Of a stretch of 60,235 bases of DNA, positions 1-7,754 are shown piece by piece (position 1 is the first letter of the stretch; every line of letters starts with the position of its first letter). Location: NCBI GenBank assembly GCA_003599865.1, contig QZKS01000090.1, positions 1 to 60,235 on the forward strand, in the 5' to 3' direction. Both the position numbers and the translations under genes were made by a program. The notes under the pieces were generated by a model. It had not been told where the DNA came from, made no database searches, and worked only from the letters and a program-made list of their open reading frames with translations. This DNA comes from Desulfobacteraceae bacterium. Its GTDB lineage: Bacteria > Desulfobacterota > Desulfobacteria > Desulfobacterales > SURF-7.

Positions 1-322
1 TGTCCGGATCATAATTATAAATGGTTTTCTTATCATTAATGTCACCTACTCCCAAAATTCCGTAGATATACAGGTTGTCCCGGATGACACTGCCGATTTT
101 CAGGCCATAGAAATTGAATTTGAATTTGTTGGTCTGTCCGTCAAATTTTTTCCCGGACACAAAGTCGCTTTCTATGCCGGCCATAATCGCATAAGCCCTG
201 TCACCGGAAAAACGCCCCTGAGATAGGGCAGCCGGATCGGAGATATTACCGACCTGTGCTCCAAAAGCATTACCGGTAAGCATGAATATGAACAGAAAGA
301 TAAAACAAAGAAAAATTCTCAT
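1..322 (-). CDS. N-terminal part of a secreted or outer-membrane protein (cut by window edge)
   Basis: About 107 codons are visible; the rest lies beyond the window edge. The product begins with a classic signal peptide (MRIFLCFIFLFIFMLTGNAFG, cleavage probably after the GNAFGA region). It continues with alternating hydrophobic and polar residues rich in Tyr, Phe and Gly (for example FNFYGLKIGSVIRDNLYIYG), which looks like amphipathic beta strands. I infer an outer-membrane beta-barrel or other envelope protein. A GAGG Shine-Dalgarno lies about 9 nt before the ATG. No family could be named from this fragment, so no function is proposed. Confidence 0.6.
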   Translation of the reverse strand, partial: MRIFLCFIFLFIFMLTGNAFGAQVGNISDPAALSQGRFSGDRAYAIMAGIESDFVSGKKFDGQTNKFKFNFYGLKIGSVIRDNLYIYGILGVGDINDKKTIYNYDPD

Positions 323-664
323 TGTTTCGGTCCTCAGGGTATTATTTGTATTCATTTTAAGATCATCTATAGTAAAATGTGTTCGGTTGAAATAAACGGA
401 AAGGAACCTTTTTAACGCTGTTAACCTTTCTGAATTATGTTTTACTTTCATATGCTATATGTGAATTTGCGATCTGTGTCAAAAGATAAAACGGATTTCC
501 CGGCGATTTTTTCCATTACACATAAGGATAACGGCATAAAATCAGATGGATATAATGCTCAGTTCGGCAGGAACATGGAAATGGTTATTGTTTTAACCAC
601 CTGTTTCTCTTTTATAAATCATAATTGTGTGATGTCATTTTTGAAAATGAAATGGCAGGTCTGA
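323..664. other. Non-coding stretch between the truncated gene and the larA-like gene
   Basis: This 342-bp AT-rich interval should contain the promoter of the leftward truncated gene at the window start. A 75-codon rightward reading frame inside it has no ribosome-binding site, no recognisable domain and an unlikely composition, so I do not call it. No RNA gene or strong repeat is visible. Confidence 0.5.
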
Positions 665-1951
665 TCAGGGTAGTAATGATTGAAAATCAGTCAGATTTCC
701 GTTGGCAGTAAACCGGATGGGTTGCCATGGCGTGGCAAAATGAATCTTTGTTTGTTTTTCGGTTTCTTTTTTCAGGGCTTTTGATATCTGCAGATATTCC
801 AGATTTTTGGTGTTTTGGATTCGAACGATACGGGCGGAATCCACTGATTTGGCGCCGCACGTCTTCATGCAGGCTTCCAATGCCGGCAGATCGGAATCAA
901 AATACATTGGAATGGCGGCTTTTTCCGGGGAAACAGCCGTCATCGCATTGATATAGGTCTTTTCCAGATCCATGGCATCAACGAGTCTTTTTGTTGTGAA
1001 ATCGGCAAGGCCAATACCATTCCCATTGCCGTCGGAAAGGGGGGAAAGATCGCGCACAAAAATTCGTTTTACATGGGGGGAAATTTGAAAATCACCGGTA
1101 ATGTCCCGATGACGACCCGTAACATTGGAATCCATGCCGATCCCGCTGATATCCTTTCCGATATGGTCAATAATGAGGATATCGATCTGCTGAAATGGGA
1201 TACGTGCCAGATATTGATTGGCTTTTTGCAGTAATTCTTTTTCACGATGGATCAGGATTTCCGGAGACATCGCCTCAATATGGGCAATCCGGCCATAACC
1301 ATCTTCAATGATACCGATTCCGCACAGGATATTACAGCTCTTGAGGATATGGGCGGCTGCTTCTTCAATGATGGTAAAAGAATGATGGATCGCTTTTTGA
1401 TGAATTTCAGCAGCTCCTGTTTTCTTGCCTAAACCCACAACCAGCATTTTGCACAAACCACTTTCAATTGCTGAACGGAATTTTGTATGCGGTTTAATCC
1501 GGTTGATCACGACAATATGGTCGCAGGAAAGGGCGTCTGTAGAAAAGAAGATGCGCGTCTTGTTGCCGATTGAACCCATCTCTGTAACGTTCATGCTGGA
1601 TAAGACGGGAACGCCCATGGAAGCTTCTGAGATTCCAAAAGATTCCAGAAGCGATGCCTGGGCTTCAGGGGTTCCTCCTCCATGGCTTCCCATGGCAGGA
1701 ACAATGATGGGATGGAGTCCTGAATGCAGCAAAAAACGAATGGTTTCCCTGACGATCATATCCATATTTTGAATTCCGCGGCTTCCCACGGCCACGGCGA
1801 CGCTTCCACCGGAAGGAATCTGTCTGTTATGGACAGCGCCATGAAGCGTTTCCTGTAAACGGCTTGTAATATCCATTTCTTGCGTTCGGAAGAGATCCTG
1901 CCGGATCAGCGACATCTGGGGAAATAATTGACGATCGCTCATTTTTTGCAT
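665..1951 (-). CDS. LarA-like protein (DUF2088, lactate racemase superfamily)
   Basis: The 428-residue protein has the signatures of the DUF2088/LarA superfamily: a VGSRGIQNMD segment near residue 57, the glycine-rich loop PAMGSHGGGTPEAQ near residues 86-99, and NRIKPHTKFR followed by SGLCKM near residues 150-168. LarA itself is a lactate racemase with a nickel-pincer cofactor. Many DUF2088 members act on other 2-hydroxy acids or are uncharacterised, so the substrate is open. No larB, larC or larE maturation gene is in the window. The start is uncertain: neither the first Met nor Met4 has a good Shine-Dalgarno. It lies downstream of the ferredoxin gene on the same strand, separated by a terminator. 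Confidence 0.72.
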   Translation of the reverse strand: MQKMSDRQLFPQMSLIRQDLFRTQEMDITSRLQETLHGAVHNRQIPSGGSVAVAVGSRGIQNMDMIVRETIRFLLHSGLHPIIVPAMGSHGGGTPEAQASLLESFGISEASMGVPVLSSMNVTEMGSIGNKTRIFFSTDALSCDHIVVINRIKPHTKFRSAIESGLCKMLVVGLGKKTGAAEIHQKAIHHSFTIIEEAAAHILKSCNILCGIGIIEDGYGRIAHIEAMSPEILIHREKELLQKANQYLARIPFQQIDILIIDHIGKDISGIGMDSNVTGRHRDITGDFQISPHVKRIFVRDLSPLSDGNGNGIGLADFTTKRLVDAMDLEKTYINAMTAVSPEKAAIPMYFDSDLPALEACMKTCGAKSVDSARIVRIQNTKNLEYLQISKALKKETEKQTKIHFATPWQPIRFTANGNLTDFQSLLP

Positions 1952-2008
1952 AGAGGGAGAACGGTTTGATGGTTATCAGGGATGGAAAAAGATGAATGAA
2001 GAAATAAA

Positions 2009-2043
2009 AACCCCGGTCTGGAATGAAAAGAGAGGCCGGGGTT
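2009..2043 (-). terminator. Rho-independent terminator after the ferredoxin gene
   Basis: An 11-bp stem (AACCCCGGTCT with AGGCCGGGGTT, one G-U pair) is flanked by T runs on both sides. It can therefore work in either direction; the leftward ferredoxin transcript is the obvious client. Confidence 0.8.
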
Positions 2044-2050
2044 ATTTTTT

Positions 2051-2239
2051 TTAGTCTTCCTCAATTGTGATGGCGTCTTCTTCACAAACTTCAACGCAGC
2101 TTTCACATCCAAGGCATTCTTCTTCGTTCACAGGGACGGATTTCCCATCCTTCATCTCAAATACTTCTACAGGACATACGTCTACACATTCTTCGCAACC
2201 TGCACATTTTTCTGCATCGACTATAGGATGAAATGCCAT
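2051..2239 (-). CDS. 2[4Fe-4S] ferredoxin
   Basis: This is a 62-residue clostridial-type ferredoxin with two CxxCxxCxxxCP-like motifs: CAGCEECVDVCP around residues 12-23 and CLGCESCVEVCE around residues 42-53. It is very acidic, as expected of a soluble low-potential cytoplasmic electron carrier. A strong Shine-Dalgarno (AAGGAGG) lies 7 nt before the ATG. It is flanked by its own promoter and terminator, so it is monocistronic. A carrier of this kind is a reasonable partner for the Hdr-type bifurcating enzymes later in the window, but that link is only inference. Confidence 0.93.
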   Translation of the reverse strand: MAFHPIVDAEKCAGCEECVDVCPVEVFEMKDGKSVPVNEEECLGCESCVEVCEEDAITIEED

Positions 2240-2321
2240 TATGAATCCTCCTTATAAGTTAAAAAAATAAATAGGTTATCTTGATCCGACCGTTCGGTAT
2301 TCATGATTATAGAAAAAATTG

Positions 2322-2348
2322 ATTATACTAGTTAATTTATTGAGTCAA
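2322..2348 (-). promoter_or_regulatory. Candidate sigma-70 promoter of the ferredoxin gene
   Basis: On the minus strand a perfect -10 (TATAAT) is preceded by TTGACT with a short 15-bp spacer. The site sits about 85 bp before the ferredoxin start. A small palindrome (ACCGTTCGGT, 2289-2298) lies in the presumed leader. Confidence 0.55.
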
Positions 2349-2425
2349 GCATTCTTCCATTTTTTTTCAGATGGCAACAAGGGATCATTGTTGTATATCT
2401 TTTTATCTTATTGTTATTGTGTTAT

Positions 2426-3400
2426 TTATTGAATTATCCCGATAACGGTGTTCCTGAATTCCGTTTCTTTTTGTATTTTCTGAAGAGGAGTTTCCCTGGC
2501 AAAAGCGGAAAAAAAATCTTCCGGCTGTGTGTCCGGAATAACCAGCAATTTAACATTTACATTGGTTCCGTCAGCAGTCGCATTTGTTGTTGTCAATATT
2601 CGATGATCCGATGGCGACCATTTTTTCGTTTGAAACAAGTGAATTGTTTCTGCCAGGTTTTGATCCTGTTCCCTGGATGTCGAATCTTTTAAAATGGTTG
2701 AAAGATCTTCCGCGACCATTGGAGCATCCGTTGAAACATCAATCAGGTATTCCCATACACTCGAGGAACTGGTGATAAAAAAATGGGAAGGAGGGGTATG
2801 ATCATGCTTCATTAAGGCGTACCATGAAGACAGCCTTTCCTTGGTCATATAGCTGCCCGGATCCTGCAATCCGGGTGACAACGGTTCAGACTCTTCCGGG
2901 ATTGTCTGAAATTCATCCGCCCTGAGGTTTTGAAACAGAGACTCTTCCATTTTTTCAATCGATTGAACATCCTGCGTCATTTCATGATGATGTTTGTCAT
3001 GATCCTGGGTGATCAATAGAAACAGCCGTGCTGTAAAATCATGGTCGGATTCTGAAACGGTTTCTTTTTTGAATTTTTTCTGGATATCGGTCTTGATTTG
3101 AATCGTCCATGAATCATCGAAGAGATAAGGGGTTACCGGGCGATGTTTTAATGACGATATAATACTTTTATTATGTGTATATCCCCAATTGATATAGTCT
3201 TTATTGGCCGCCAGCAGCTTTTCTTCATCTTTTTCAATGGGGGTTCGGATGTCGAGTATCCCCTGTGCTGAAAGTGTTTTCATTATCGGTGGGACGTTCC
3301 TTGCTGTCGGCAGATAGACTGTAAGCGGCTGGAAGAAGGCGGCAACTGTTTTTGCCCTTTGTTCTGAAATATACGTAAATGGAAAATAAATTGCATTCAT
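2426..3400 (-). CDS. Uncharacterised 324-residue protein, downstream of tmk
   Basis: I do not recognise this protein. It starts with a short segment (MNAIYFPFTYIS) and then is largely hydrophilic, with charged helical stretches and a His-rich run (DHDKHHHEM). No signal peptide, membrane segment or known catalytic motif is evident. The gene follows surE and tmk on the same strand, 30 bp after the tmk stop, so it is probably co-transcribed. Codon use looks like its neighbours. The coordinates are supported by a long open frame with no plausible overlapping alternative. Confidence 0.6.
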   Translation of the reverse strand: MNAIYFPFTYISEQRAKTVAAFFQPLTVYLPTARNVPPIMKTLSAQGILDIRTPIEKDEEKLLAANKDYINWGYTHNKSIISSLKHRPVTPYLFDDSWTIQIKTDIQKKFKKETVSESDHDFTARLFLLITQDHDKHHHEMTQDVQSIEKMEESLFQNLRADEFQTIPEESEPLSPGLQDPGSYMTKERLSSWYALMKHDHTPPSHFFITSSSSVWEYLIDVSTDAPMVAEDLSTILKDSTSREQDQNLAETIHLFQTKKWSPSDHRILTTTNATADGTNVNVKLLVIPDTQPEDFFSAFARETPLQKIQKETEFRNTVIGIIQ

Positions 3401-3430
3401 TGGTTGAATCTCCGATATTCAGATCTTGGA

Positions 3431-4105
3431 TCAGATGTCCTGTGAAACATTGACATCATGATGCTTCAGATTTTTTTTCAGGTTATGGGTTAAGATATGG
3501 ATAATTTCTTCTCGTACCTTTTTTTCATCATTGGCGGCGTTAATGATTTGGAAACGGTCCGGCTCTTGCCTGGCGAGAGTGAGATATCCGGCTCTGATTT
3601 TTTCATGAAAGATCAAGCTTTCTTTTTCAAATCGGCTTTCGTGGGTTGATCTTGAACCATTACCGAGGGATTCCCATGCCCTGCCCAGCCCGATTTCAAC
3701 CGGCAGATCAAATAGGAGCGTCAGATCCGGTTTCATGGAGCCCAATACAATCTGATGCAGTGTATGGATCAGTTTCATGTCCAGACCCCGGGCAAAACCC
3801 TGATATACTGTTGTGGCGTCAAAGAATCGATCACAAATAACGGTTTTACCGGCAAGCAGGTTAGGTTTGATGATTGACTTGATGTGCTGGGCTCGATCGG
3901 CAGAATACAGGAGAAGTTCTGCCAGCGGATCAAGATCGTTGTTCTCCGGATTCAGGAGAATTGTTCGGATCTGCCTGCCGATTTCAGTTCCGCCGGGCTC
4001 TCTGGTGGTGATGCAGGGGTGTCCGTTTTTCTGTAAAAAATTTACGATATGATGTAGTTGGGTTGTTTTCCCGGAACCCTCTATCCCCTCCAGTGTAATA
4101 AACAT
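3431..4105 (-). CDS. tmk: Thymidylate kinase
   Basis: The 224-residue protein phosphorylates dTMP to dTDP with ATP. The P-loop is GIEGSGKTT (residues 7-15). The dTMP-binding DR motif is in CDRFFDATTVYQGFARG, and a TREPGG segment follows the P-loop region as in bacterial Tmk. Length is normal (about 205-225). The start codon is 7 bp after the surE stop, which points to a surE-tmk operon. The C-terminal 15 residues are a hydrophilic extension. Confidence 0.95.
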   Translation of the reverse strand: MFITLEGIEGSGKTTQLHHIVNFLQKNGHPCITTREPGGTEIGRQIRTILLNPENNDLDPLAELLLYSADRAQHIKSIIKPNLLAGKTVICDRFFDATTVYQGFARGLDMKLIHTLHQIVLGSMKPDLTLLFDLPVEIGLGRAWESLGNGSRSTHESRFEKESLIFHEKIRAGYLTLARQEPDRFQIINAANDEKKVREEIIHILTHNLKKNLKHHDVNVSQDI

Positions 4106-4112
4106 GTCTTCC

Positions 4113-4883
4113 TTATTCCGTTATCAGGCTTAATGTTTCCAGCATTTGCAGCTCTCGGATCAAATCGTAGTCCGTCATATCACACTTGATCGGTGTAATG
4201 GAAACGTATTTTTTATTCAGTATGGTGGTGTCTGCGTTTGGCGGTCCGTCACCGTTTTTCGATTCCGCTCCATGCCAGTAGTACGTCTGGTTTCGAGGGT
4301 CTGTTTTTTTGTCAATATATTCCCTGCAAAAGGTAACATCCTGATGGGAAATGCGGATGCCTGCAATCTGAGAGATCGGCAGATCCGGAACGTTGATGTT
4401 GAAAAAGGTGCCGTTGGGGAGGCGGGTAAAGGCCACTTCTTCAATCAGCCTGAGCATCATCATGGCAATATCGGAAAAATACATGGGCTCATGCCCTTGT
4501 GTGGAAACGGCAATGGATGGAATCCCGTACAGACACGCTTCTCTGGCAGCGGCCACCGTACCGGAGTAGTTGATGTTTACACCGGTGTTCGCGCCCGGAT
4601 TGATTCCGGAAATCACCAGATCCGGCTTTTGGGGAAGAAGCTCCAGGATACCGAGTTTGATGCAGTCTGCCGGGGTGCCGCTGACGGCATAGCCCCAATC
4701 ATCGTTGTTGAGCATGACTTTTTTTGCCCGGATGGGCATGTTCAGTGTAATGCCGTGTCCGACTGCGCTTTTTTCACGGTCCGGTGCAATTACGTATACC
4801 CGGTGTTTCCGGGCAAAGGTTTTGTGTACAGCCAAAAGGCCTTTTGCCAGTATCCCATCATCATTTGTCAGAAGGATTTTCAT
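4113..4883 (-). CDS. surE: 5'-nucleotidase SurE
   Basis: SurE is a metal-dependent nucleoside 5'-monophosphatase that acts in stationary-phase survival. The diagnostic N-terminus MKILLTNDDGI carries the metal ligands Asp8 and Asp9, and SGINPGANTG carries the later ligand Asn. The 256-residue length is typical. It is the first gene of the leftward surE-tmk-unknown cluster, and diverges from the cold-shock gene. Confidence 0.96.
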   Translation of the reverse strand: MKILLTNDDGILAKGLLAVHKTFARKHRVYVIAPDREKSAVGHGITLNMPIRAKKVMLNNDDWGYAVSGTPADCIKLGILELLPQKPDLVISGINPGANTGVNINYSGTVAAAREACLYGIPSIAVSTQGHEPMYFSDIAMMMLRLIEEVAFTRLPNGTFFNINVPDLPISQIAGIRISHQDVTFCREYIDKKTDPRNQTYYWHGAESKNGDGPPNADTTILNKKYVSITPIKCDMTDYDLIRELQMLETLSLITE

Positions 4884-5001
4884 TTCTTTTTCCCGTCGCC
4901 ATTGATTTTCGTTTTATACCAGATATCCTTTTTTTAATACACTGTAAAATGTGATTGTTTTTTTGTGAAAATATGATATGGTTAGCTCCAATCAAAAAAA
5001 G

Positions 5002-5022
5002 GATTCGCTTGGTGTGCGAATC
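5002..5022 (+). promoter_or_regulatory. Hairpin in the cold-shock gene leader
   Basis: A perfect 7-bp inverted repeat (GATTCGC and GCGAATC) with a 7-nt spacer lies about 90 bp before the cold-shock start. Long structured leaders are known to control cspA-type mRNAs by temperature. The position would suit such a role, but no function is shown by sequence alone. Confidence 0.4.
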
Positions 5023-5109
5023 GGTTTCGTTCTAAAGGGTAGATCCATTTGTCAAAGTGGCACCTGAAGTCTGGAACAATGAGAAATTTTAAAAGGAGGG
5101 TGTATCACA

Positions 5110-5310
5110 ATGGCTAATGGAATCGTTAAATGGTTTAACAGCAGCAAAGGTTATGGTTTTATCGAACCCGAAGATGGTCCGGATGTATTCGTTCATCATT
5201 CAGGGATCAATTCAAATGGTTTTAGAACGCTGAATGAAGGCGACCGTGTTACCTTTGACATTGAGCAGGGTAAAAAAGGACCAGCCGCTGTCAATGTCAG
5301 CGTAGTTTAG
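5110..5310 (+). CDS. cspA: Cold-shock domain protein (CspA family)
   Basis: This 66-residue single cold-shock domain protein contains the RNA-binding motifs RNP1 (KGYGFI) and RNP2 (VFVHHS). Such proteins bind single-stranded RNA/DNA and act as RNA chaperones. A strong Shine-Dalgarno (AAAAGGAGGG) precedes the ATG. A terminator directly downstream makes it a single-gene unit. Whether it is cold-induced or constitutive cannot be told from the sequence. Confidence 0.95.
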   Translation: MANGIVKWFNSSKGYGFIEPEDGPDVFVHHSGINSNGFRTLNEGDRVTFDIEQGKKGPAAVNVSVV

Positions 5311-5331
5311 TTTTTATCTTTAAAAAAACAT

Positions 5332-5375
5332 AAGGGCATTTCTTCATACAAGAAGAGATGCCCTTTTTTTTCTTT
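5332..5375 (+). terminator. Rho-independent terminator after the cold-shock gene
   Basis: A 14-bp stem (AAGGGCATTTCTTC with GAAGAGATGCCCTT, one wobble pair) and a 6-nt loop are followed by a run of Ts. The converging mutY gene ends about 60 bp further on. Confidence 0.9.
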
Positions 5376-5437
5376 TTCTCTCCAGGACCCTGTTGTCTTT
5401 AATAATGATAACCGTAACGCCGATTCCGGGGATTTTT

Positions 5438-6532
5438 TCATAAGGCACGAACCCATTTGGCGGCAGCTTCGTGCAGCATGGGAACCATTTTGTGAATCAG
5501 TTTGTGGCATGGGTAATGAGGGATCTCTTCCGGCAGAATCCATCGATGTTCTGCAGGACCGTTCAAACATATCTCTCCGGATTTGCATCCACACAGATAA
5601 ACAATGGCATCTAGTTTAAAATGGGTATAGGCGTGGCTGAAGATTCCGAGTTTCCGTTTCACCTCAATCCGGATTCCTGTCTGGCTCAGTACAATGTCTG
5701 CCAGTTGTTTTTTCAGGCGTGTTTTTTGATGAAGCTCCCCACCCGGAATTTCCCAGAGACCTCCCAAAAGACCGTTTGCCGGTCTCTTTAAGAGCAAGTA
5801 CTTTCCATCTTTTAAAATCATTGCGTAGATCATCTGTTTAAGGGGGATGGATTTTTTTGAAATTTTTTGGGGGTATTGGGGTATCCGTTTTTTTTTGAAA
5901 GCTTCACAATATTGCTGAATCGGGCAATCCGTGCAAACCGGATTCCGGGGTTTACAGATCATCTGGCCGAGTTCCATGACCGCCTGGTTATAATCTCCGG
6001 GGTTTTCGCGATCCAGAAGCTTTTCCGCATGACTCTCAAAGTGCCTTTTTGCCGACGTGTCGTTGATCGGTGTCGGGTCAGCAAACAATCTGGCGAGTAT
6101 CCGTTTGACATTCCCGTCAATGACGGCAACAGGGATGTGAAAGCTGATGCCGGCGACGGCTGCGGAAATATATTCTCCGACTCCGGGCAGCAGAAGAAGT
6201 TCATCCCGGGTTTCGGGCAGCCGTCCCTGGTATTGGTCGCAAATGATCTTTGCCGCCTTGAGCATGTTGCGTGCCCTGGCATAATATCCAAGACCTTCCC
6301 ATAACTTTAAAACCGATTGCAGATCAGATTCGGCAAGGCTTTTCAGATCCGGAAATCTTTCGATAAATCTCATAAAATACGGGATCACGGCTTCGATTCT
6401 GGTTTGCTGGAGCATTACTTCGGATATCCAGACACGATAAGGGTCTTTGGTTTGTCGCCAGGGCAGATTCCGGTCGTTTTTCCAATACCATTGGAGAAGA
6501 TTGTTTCTTATTTGGGAAGGAATGTTTTTTTT
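5438..6532 (-). CDS. mutY: A/G-specific adenine DNA glycosylase MutY
   Basis: MutY removes adenine mispaired with 8-oxoguanine. The helix-hairpin-helix is in LLLPGVGEYISAAVA. The catalytic Asp is in the VIDGNV motif. The [4Fe-4S] ligands follow the MutY pattern in CKPRNPVCTDCPIQQYC, and a C-terminal NUDIX-like domain recognises 8-oxoG (FSHAYTHF). The frame is open to an ATG at 6607. I prefer Met26 (MKKNIPSQ, position 6532), since MutY proteins usually begin just before the WYWKNDRNLPWR-type segment, but neither start has a clear Shine-Dalgarno. The gene stands alone between two rightward genes. Confidence 0.93.
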   Translation of the reverse strand, partial: KKNIPSQIRNNLLQWYWKNDRNLPWRQTKDPYRVWISEVMLQQTRIEAVIPYFMRFIERFPDLKSLAESDLQSVLKLWEGLGYYARARNMLKAAKIICDQYQGRLPETRDELLLLPGVGEYISAAVAGISFHIPVAVIDGNVKRILARLFADPTPINDTSAKRHFESHAEKLLDRENPGDYNQAVMELGQMICKPRNPVCTDCPIQQYCEAFKKKRIPQYPQKISKKSIPLKQMIYAMILKDGKYLLLKRPANGLLGGLWEIPGGELHQKTRLKKQLADIVLSQTGIRIEVKRKLGIFSHAYTHFKLDAIVYLCGCKSGEICLNGPAEHRWILPEEIPHYPCHKLIHKMVPMLHEAAAKWVRAL

Positions 6533-6730
6533 CATATCCAGGATTATTGGTTTATTTTTTTTGATACGCTCTCGATTGCCATACATCTTGCGCGGCAAGA
6601 CTATCATGAAATGAAAAAAAGCGCCATGAGCGGTTTCCAGTCTGGAATTTTTCTGTTTTGAAGAGGGTCACTCTTTTGAATCATCCGGATGCAAATTTCA
6701 TATTGATTTTTTGGCGGAATTCGGAAATAT

Positions 6731-6760
6731 ATGTTTATGTGAATAAACATTGTTTTTTTT
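6731..6760 (+). promoter_or_regulatory. AT-rich palindrome plus T run before the lipase-like gene
   Basis: A perfect 8-bp inverted repeat (ATGTTTAT and ATAAACAT, 4-nt spacer, 6731-6750) is followed at once by eight Ts. It lies about 40 bp before the start of the SGNH gene. It could be an operator or a weak attenuator. No upstream rightward gene exists that would need a terminator here. Confidence 0.4.
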
Positions 6761-6795
6761 AATATCAACCTGTTTTAGCAAAGGAGGTAAAAAAC

Positions 6796-7545
6796 GTGAA
6801 ACGCACTGTATCGAAAAGAAATTCAATAGTTAAATTGACTGCCGTATCCTTGTTTATTACGGCTATGATCGGATGCGGATTTGTTGCCAGTGTTCCCTGG
6901 ATCACCAATGCAGGCAACAACCAGGTTGTGAATATTGGTGATTCCATATTCGCACTTTCAGGCGAGATTAATGACTTTTTACACTCCTATGCAGGTCAGA
7001 CATTTCGCCGCTATGCCGTTTCCGGGGCAGAATTGACCGGAGGCGTTCTGGCGCCCTCTTTGTACAGTCAATATGATATTGCCAAAGGCGATAATCCCAA
7101 TATTGACATCATTATTATGGACGGCGGCGGAAATGACATTCTGCTCCCGGCAATCGCATTCGATCCTTATGATTGCAAAACCCAGTGGTATGAGTGGGGA
7201 CGCCTTTCCAGCAGCTGCAAAAATTTTATCGACGACATTTATGTTGACTGTGTGAATCTGCTGAATGACATGCATGCCGACGGCGTGGATCATGTAATCT
7301 ATCAGGGGTATTACTACACTAAAAATACATTACTGCTGCAGCTTGACGATCTGGAAGAAGCCATTGATTATGGTGATGCGAAACTGGCACTGGCCTGTCA
7401 GAATTCATCTGTAGACTGCCGGTTCATTGATCCACGATCCACGATCAGAGACAGCGATATCAAATCCGATGCCATCCATCCCACAACATCCGGTTCGCAG
7501 AAACTGGCCAACCTGATATGGCCGGTTCTGGCACCGCTGCTGTAA
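6796..7545 (+). CDS. SGNH/GDSL-type hydrolase, likely lipoprotein
   Basis: The 249-residue protein starts with a signal sequence ending in TAMIGCGF, a plausible lipobox with Cys as the lipidated residue. SGNH blocks follow: the nucleophile Ser in GDSIFALSG, a GGGND block III, and the Asp/His pair in DAIHPTTSG near the C-terminus. This predicts an extracytoplasmic esterase or lipase; the substrate is unknown. AAAGGAGG lies 9 nt before the start. A lipase-chaperone-like gene follows on the same strand, behind a terminator. That pairing supports a secreted lipase role. Confidence 0.82.
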   Translation: MKRTVSKRNSIVKLTAVSLFITAMIGCGFVASVPWITNAGNNQVVNIGDSIFALSGEINDFLHSYAGQTFRRYAVSGAELTGGVLAPSLYSQYDIAKGDNPNIDIIIMDGGGNDILLPAIAFDPYDCKTQWYEWGRLSSSCKNFIDDIYVDCVNLLNDMHADGVDHVIYQGYYYTKNTLLLQLDDLEEAIDYGDAKLALACQNSSVDCRFIDPRSTIRDSDIKSDAIHPTTSGSQKLANLIWPVLAPLL

Positions 7546-7591
7546 ACGGAATTGTATTTGTTTCGGCCGTTCGTTTTATATGACCCATGAA

Positions 7592-7640
7592 AGAAAAGGG
7601 GGCATAAGGGATAAAATGTTTTCCATGCCCCCTTTTCTTT
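7592..7640 (+). terminator. Terminator between the SGNH hydrolase and lipase-chaperone-like genes
   Basis: A perfect 14-bp stem (AGAAAAGGGGGCAT with ATGCCCCCTTTTCT) encloses a 19-nt loop and is followed by TT. The stem is strong but the T tract is short, so readthrough into the next gene is possible. Confidence 0.75.
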
Positions 7641-7754
7641 GACCCCTTCAGGAAAAGAACCGATATTGATATACTGGAAGAACCTTTTCTTCCGGTCCTT
7701 TTGGAAGAAAAAAATGATTCTGATGATCCACAGCACAGATGTTGGAGAAGATCG

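Noticed and set aside
437-664. 75-codon rightward reading frame
   Set aside because: No ribosome-binding site, no domain, and composition unlike the neighbours; it lies in a presumed promoter region.
2009-2043. Terminator for a rightward transcript
   Set aside because: The hairpin has T runs on both sides, but no rightward gene lies upstream, so I assign it to the leftward ferredoxin gene.
4146-4937. 263-codon antisense frame across surE
   Set aside because: Opposite to a well-supported surE; no start signal and no family resemblance.
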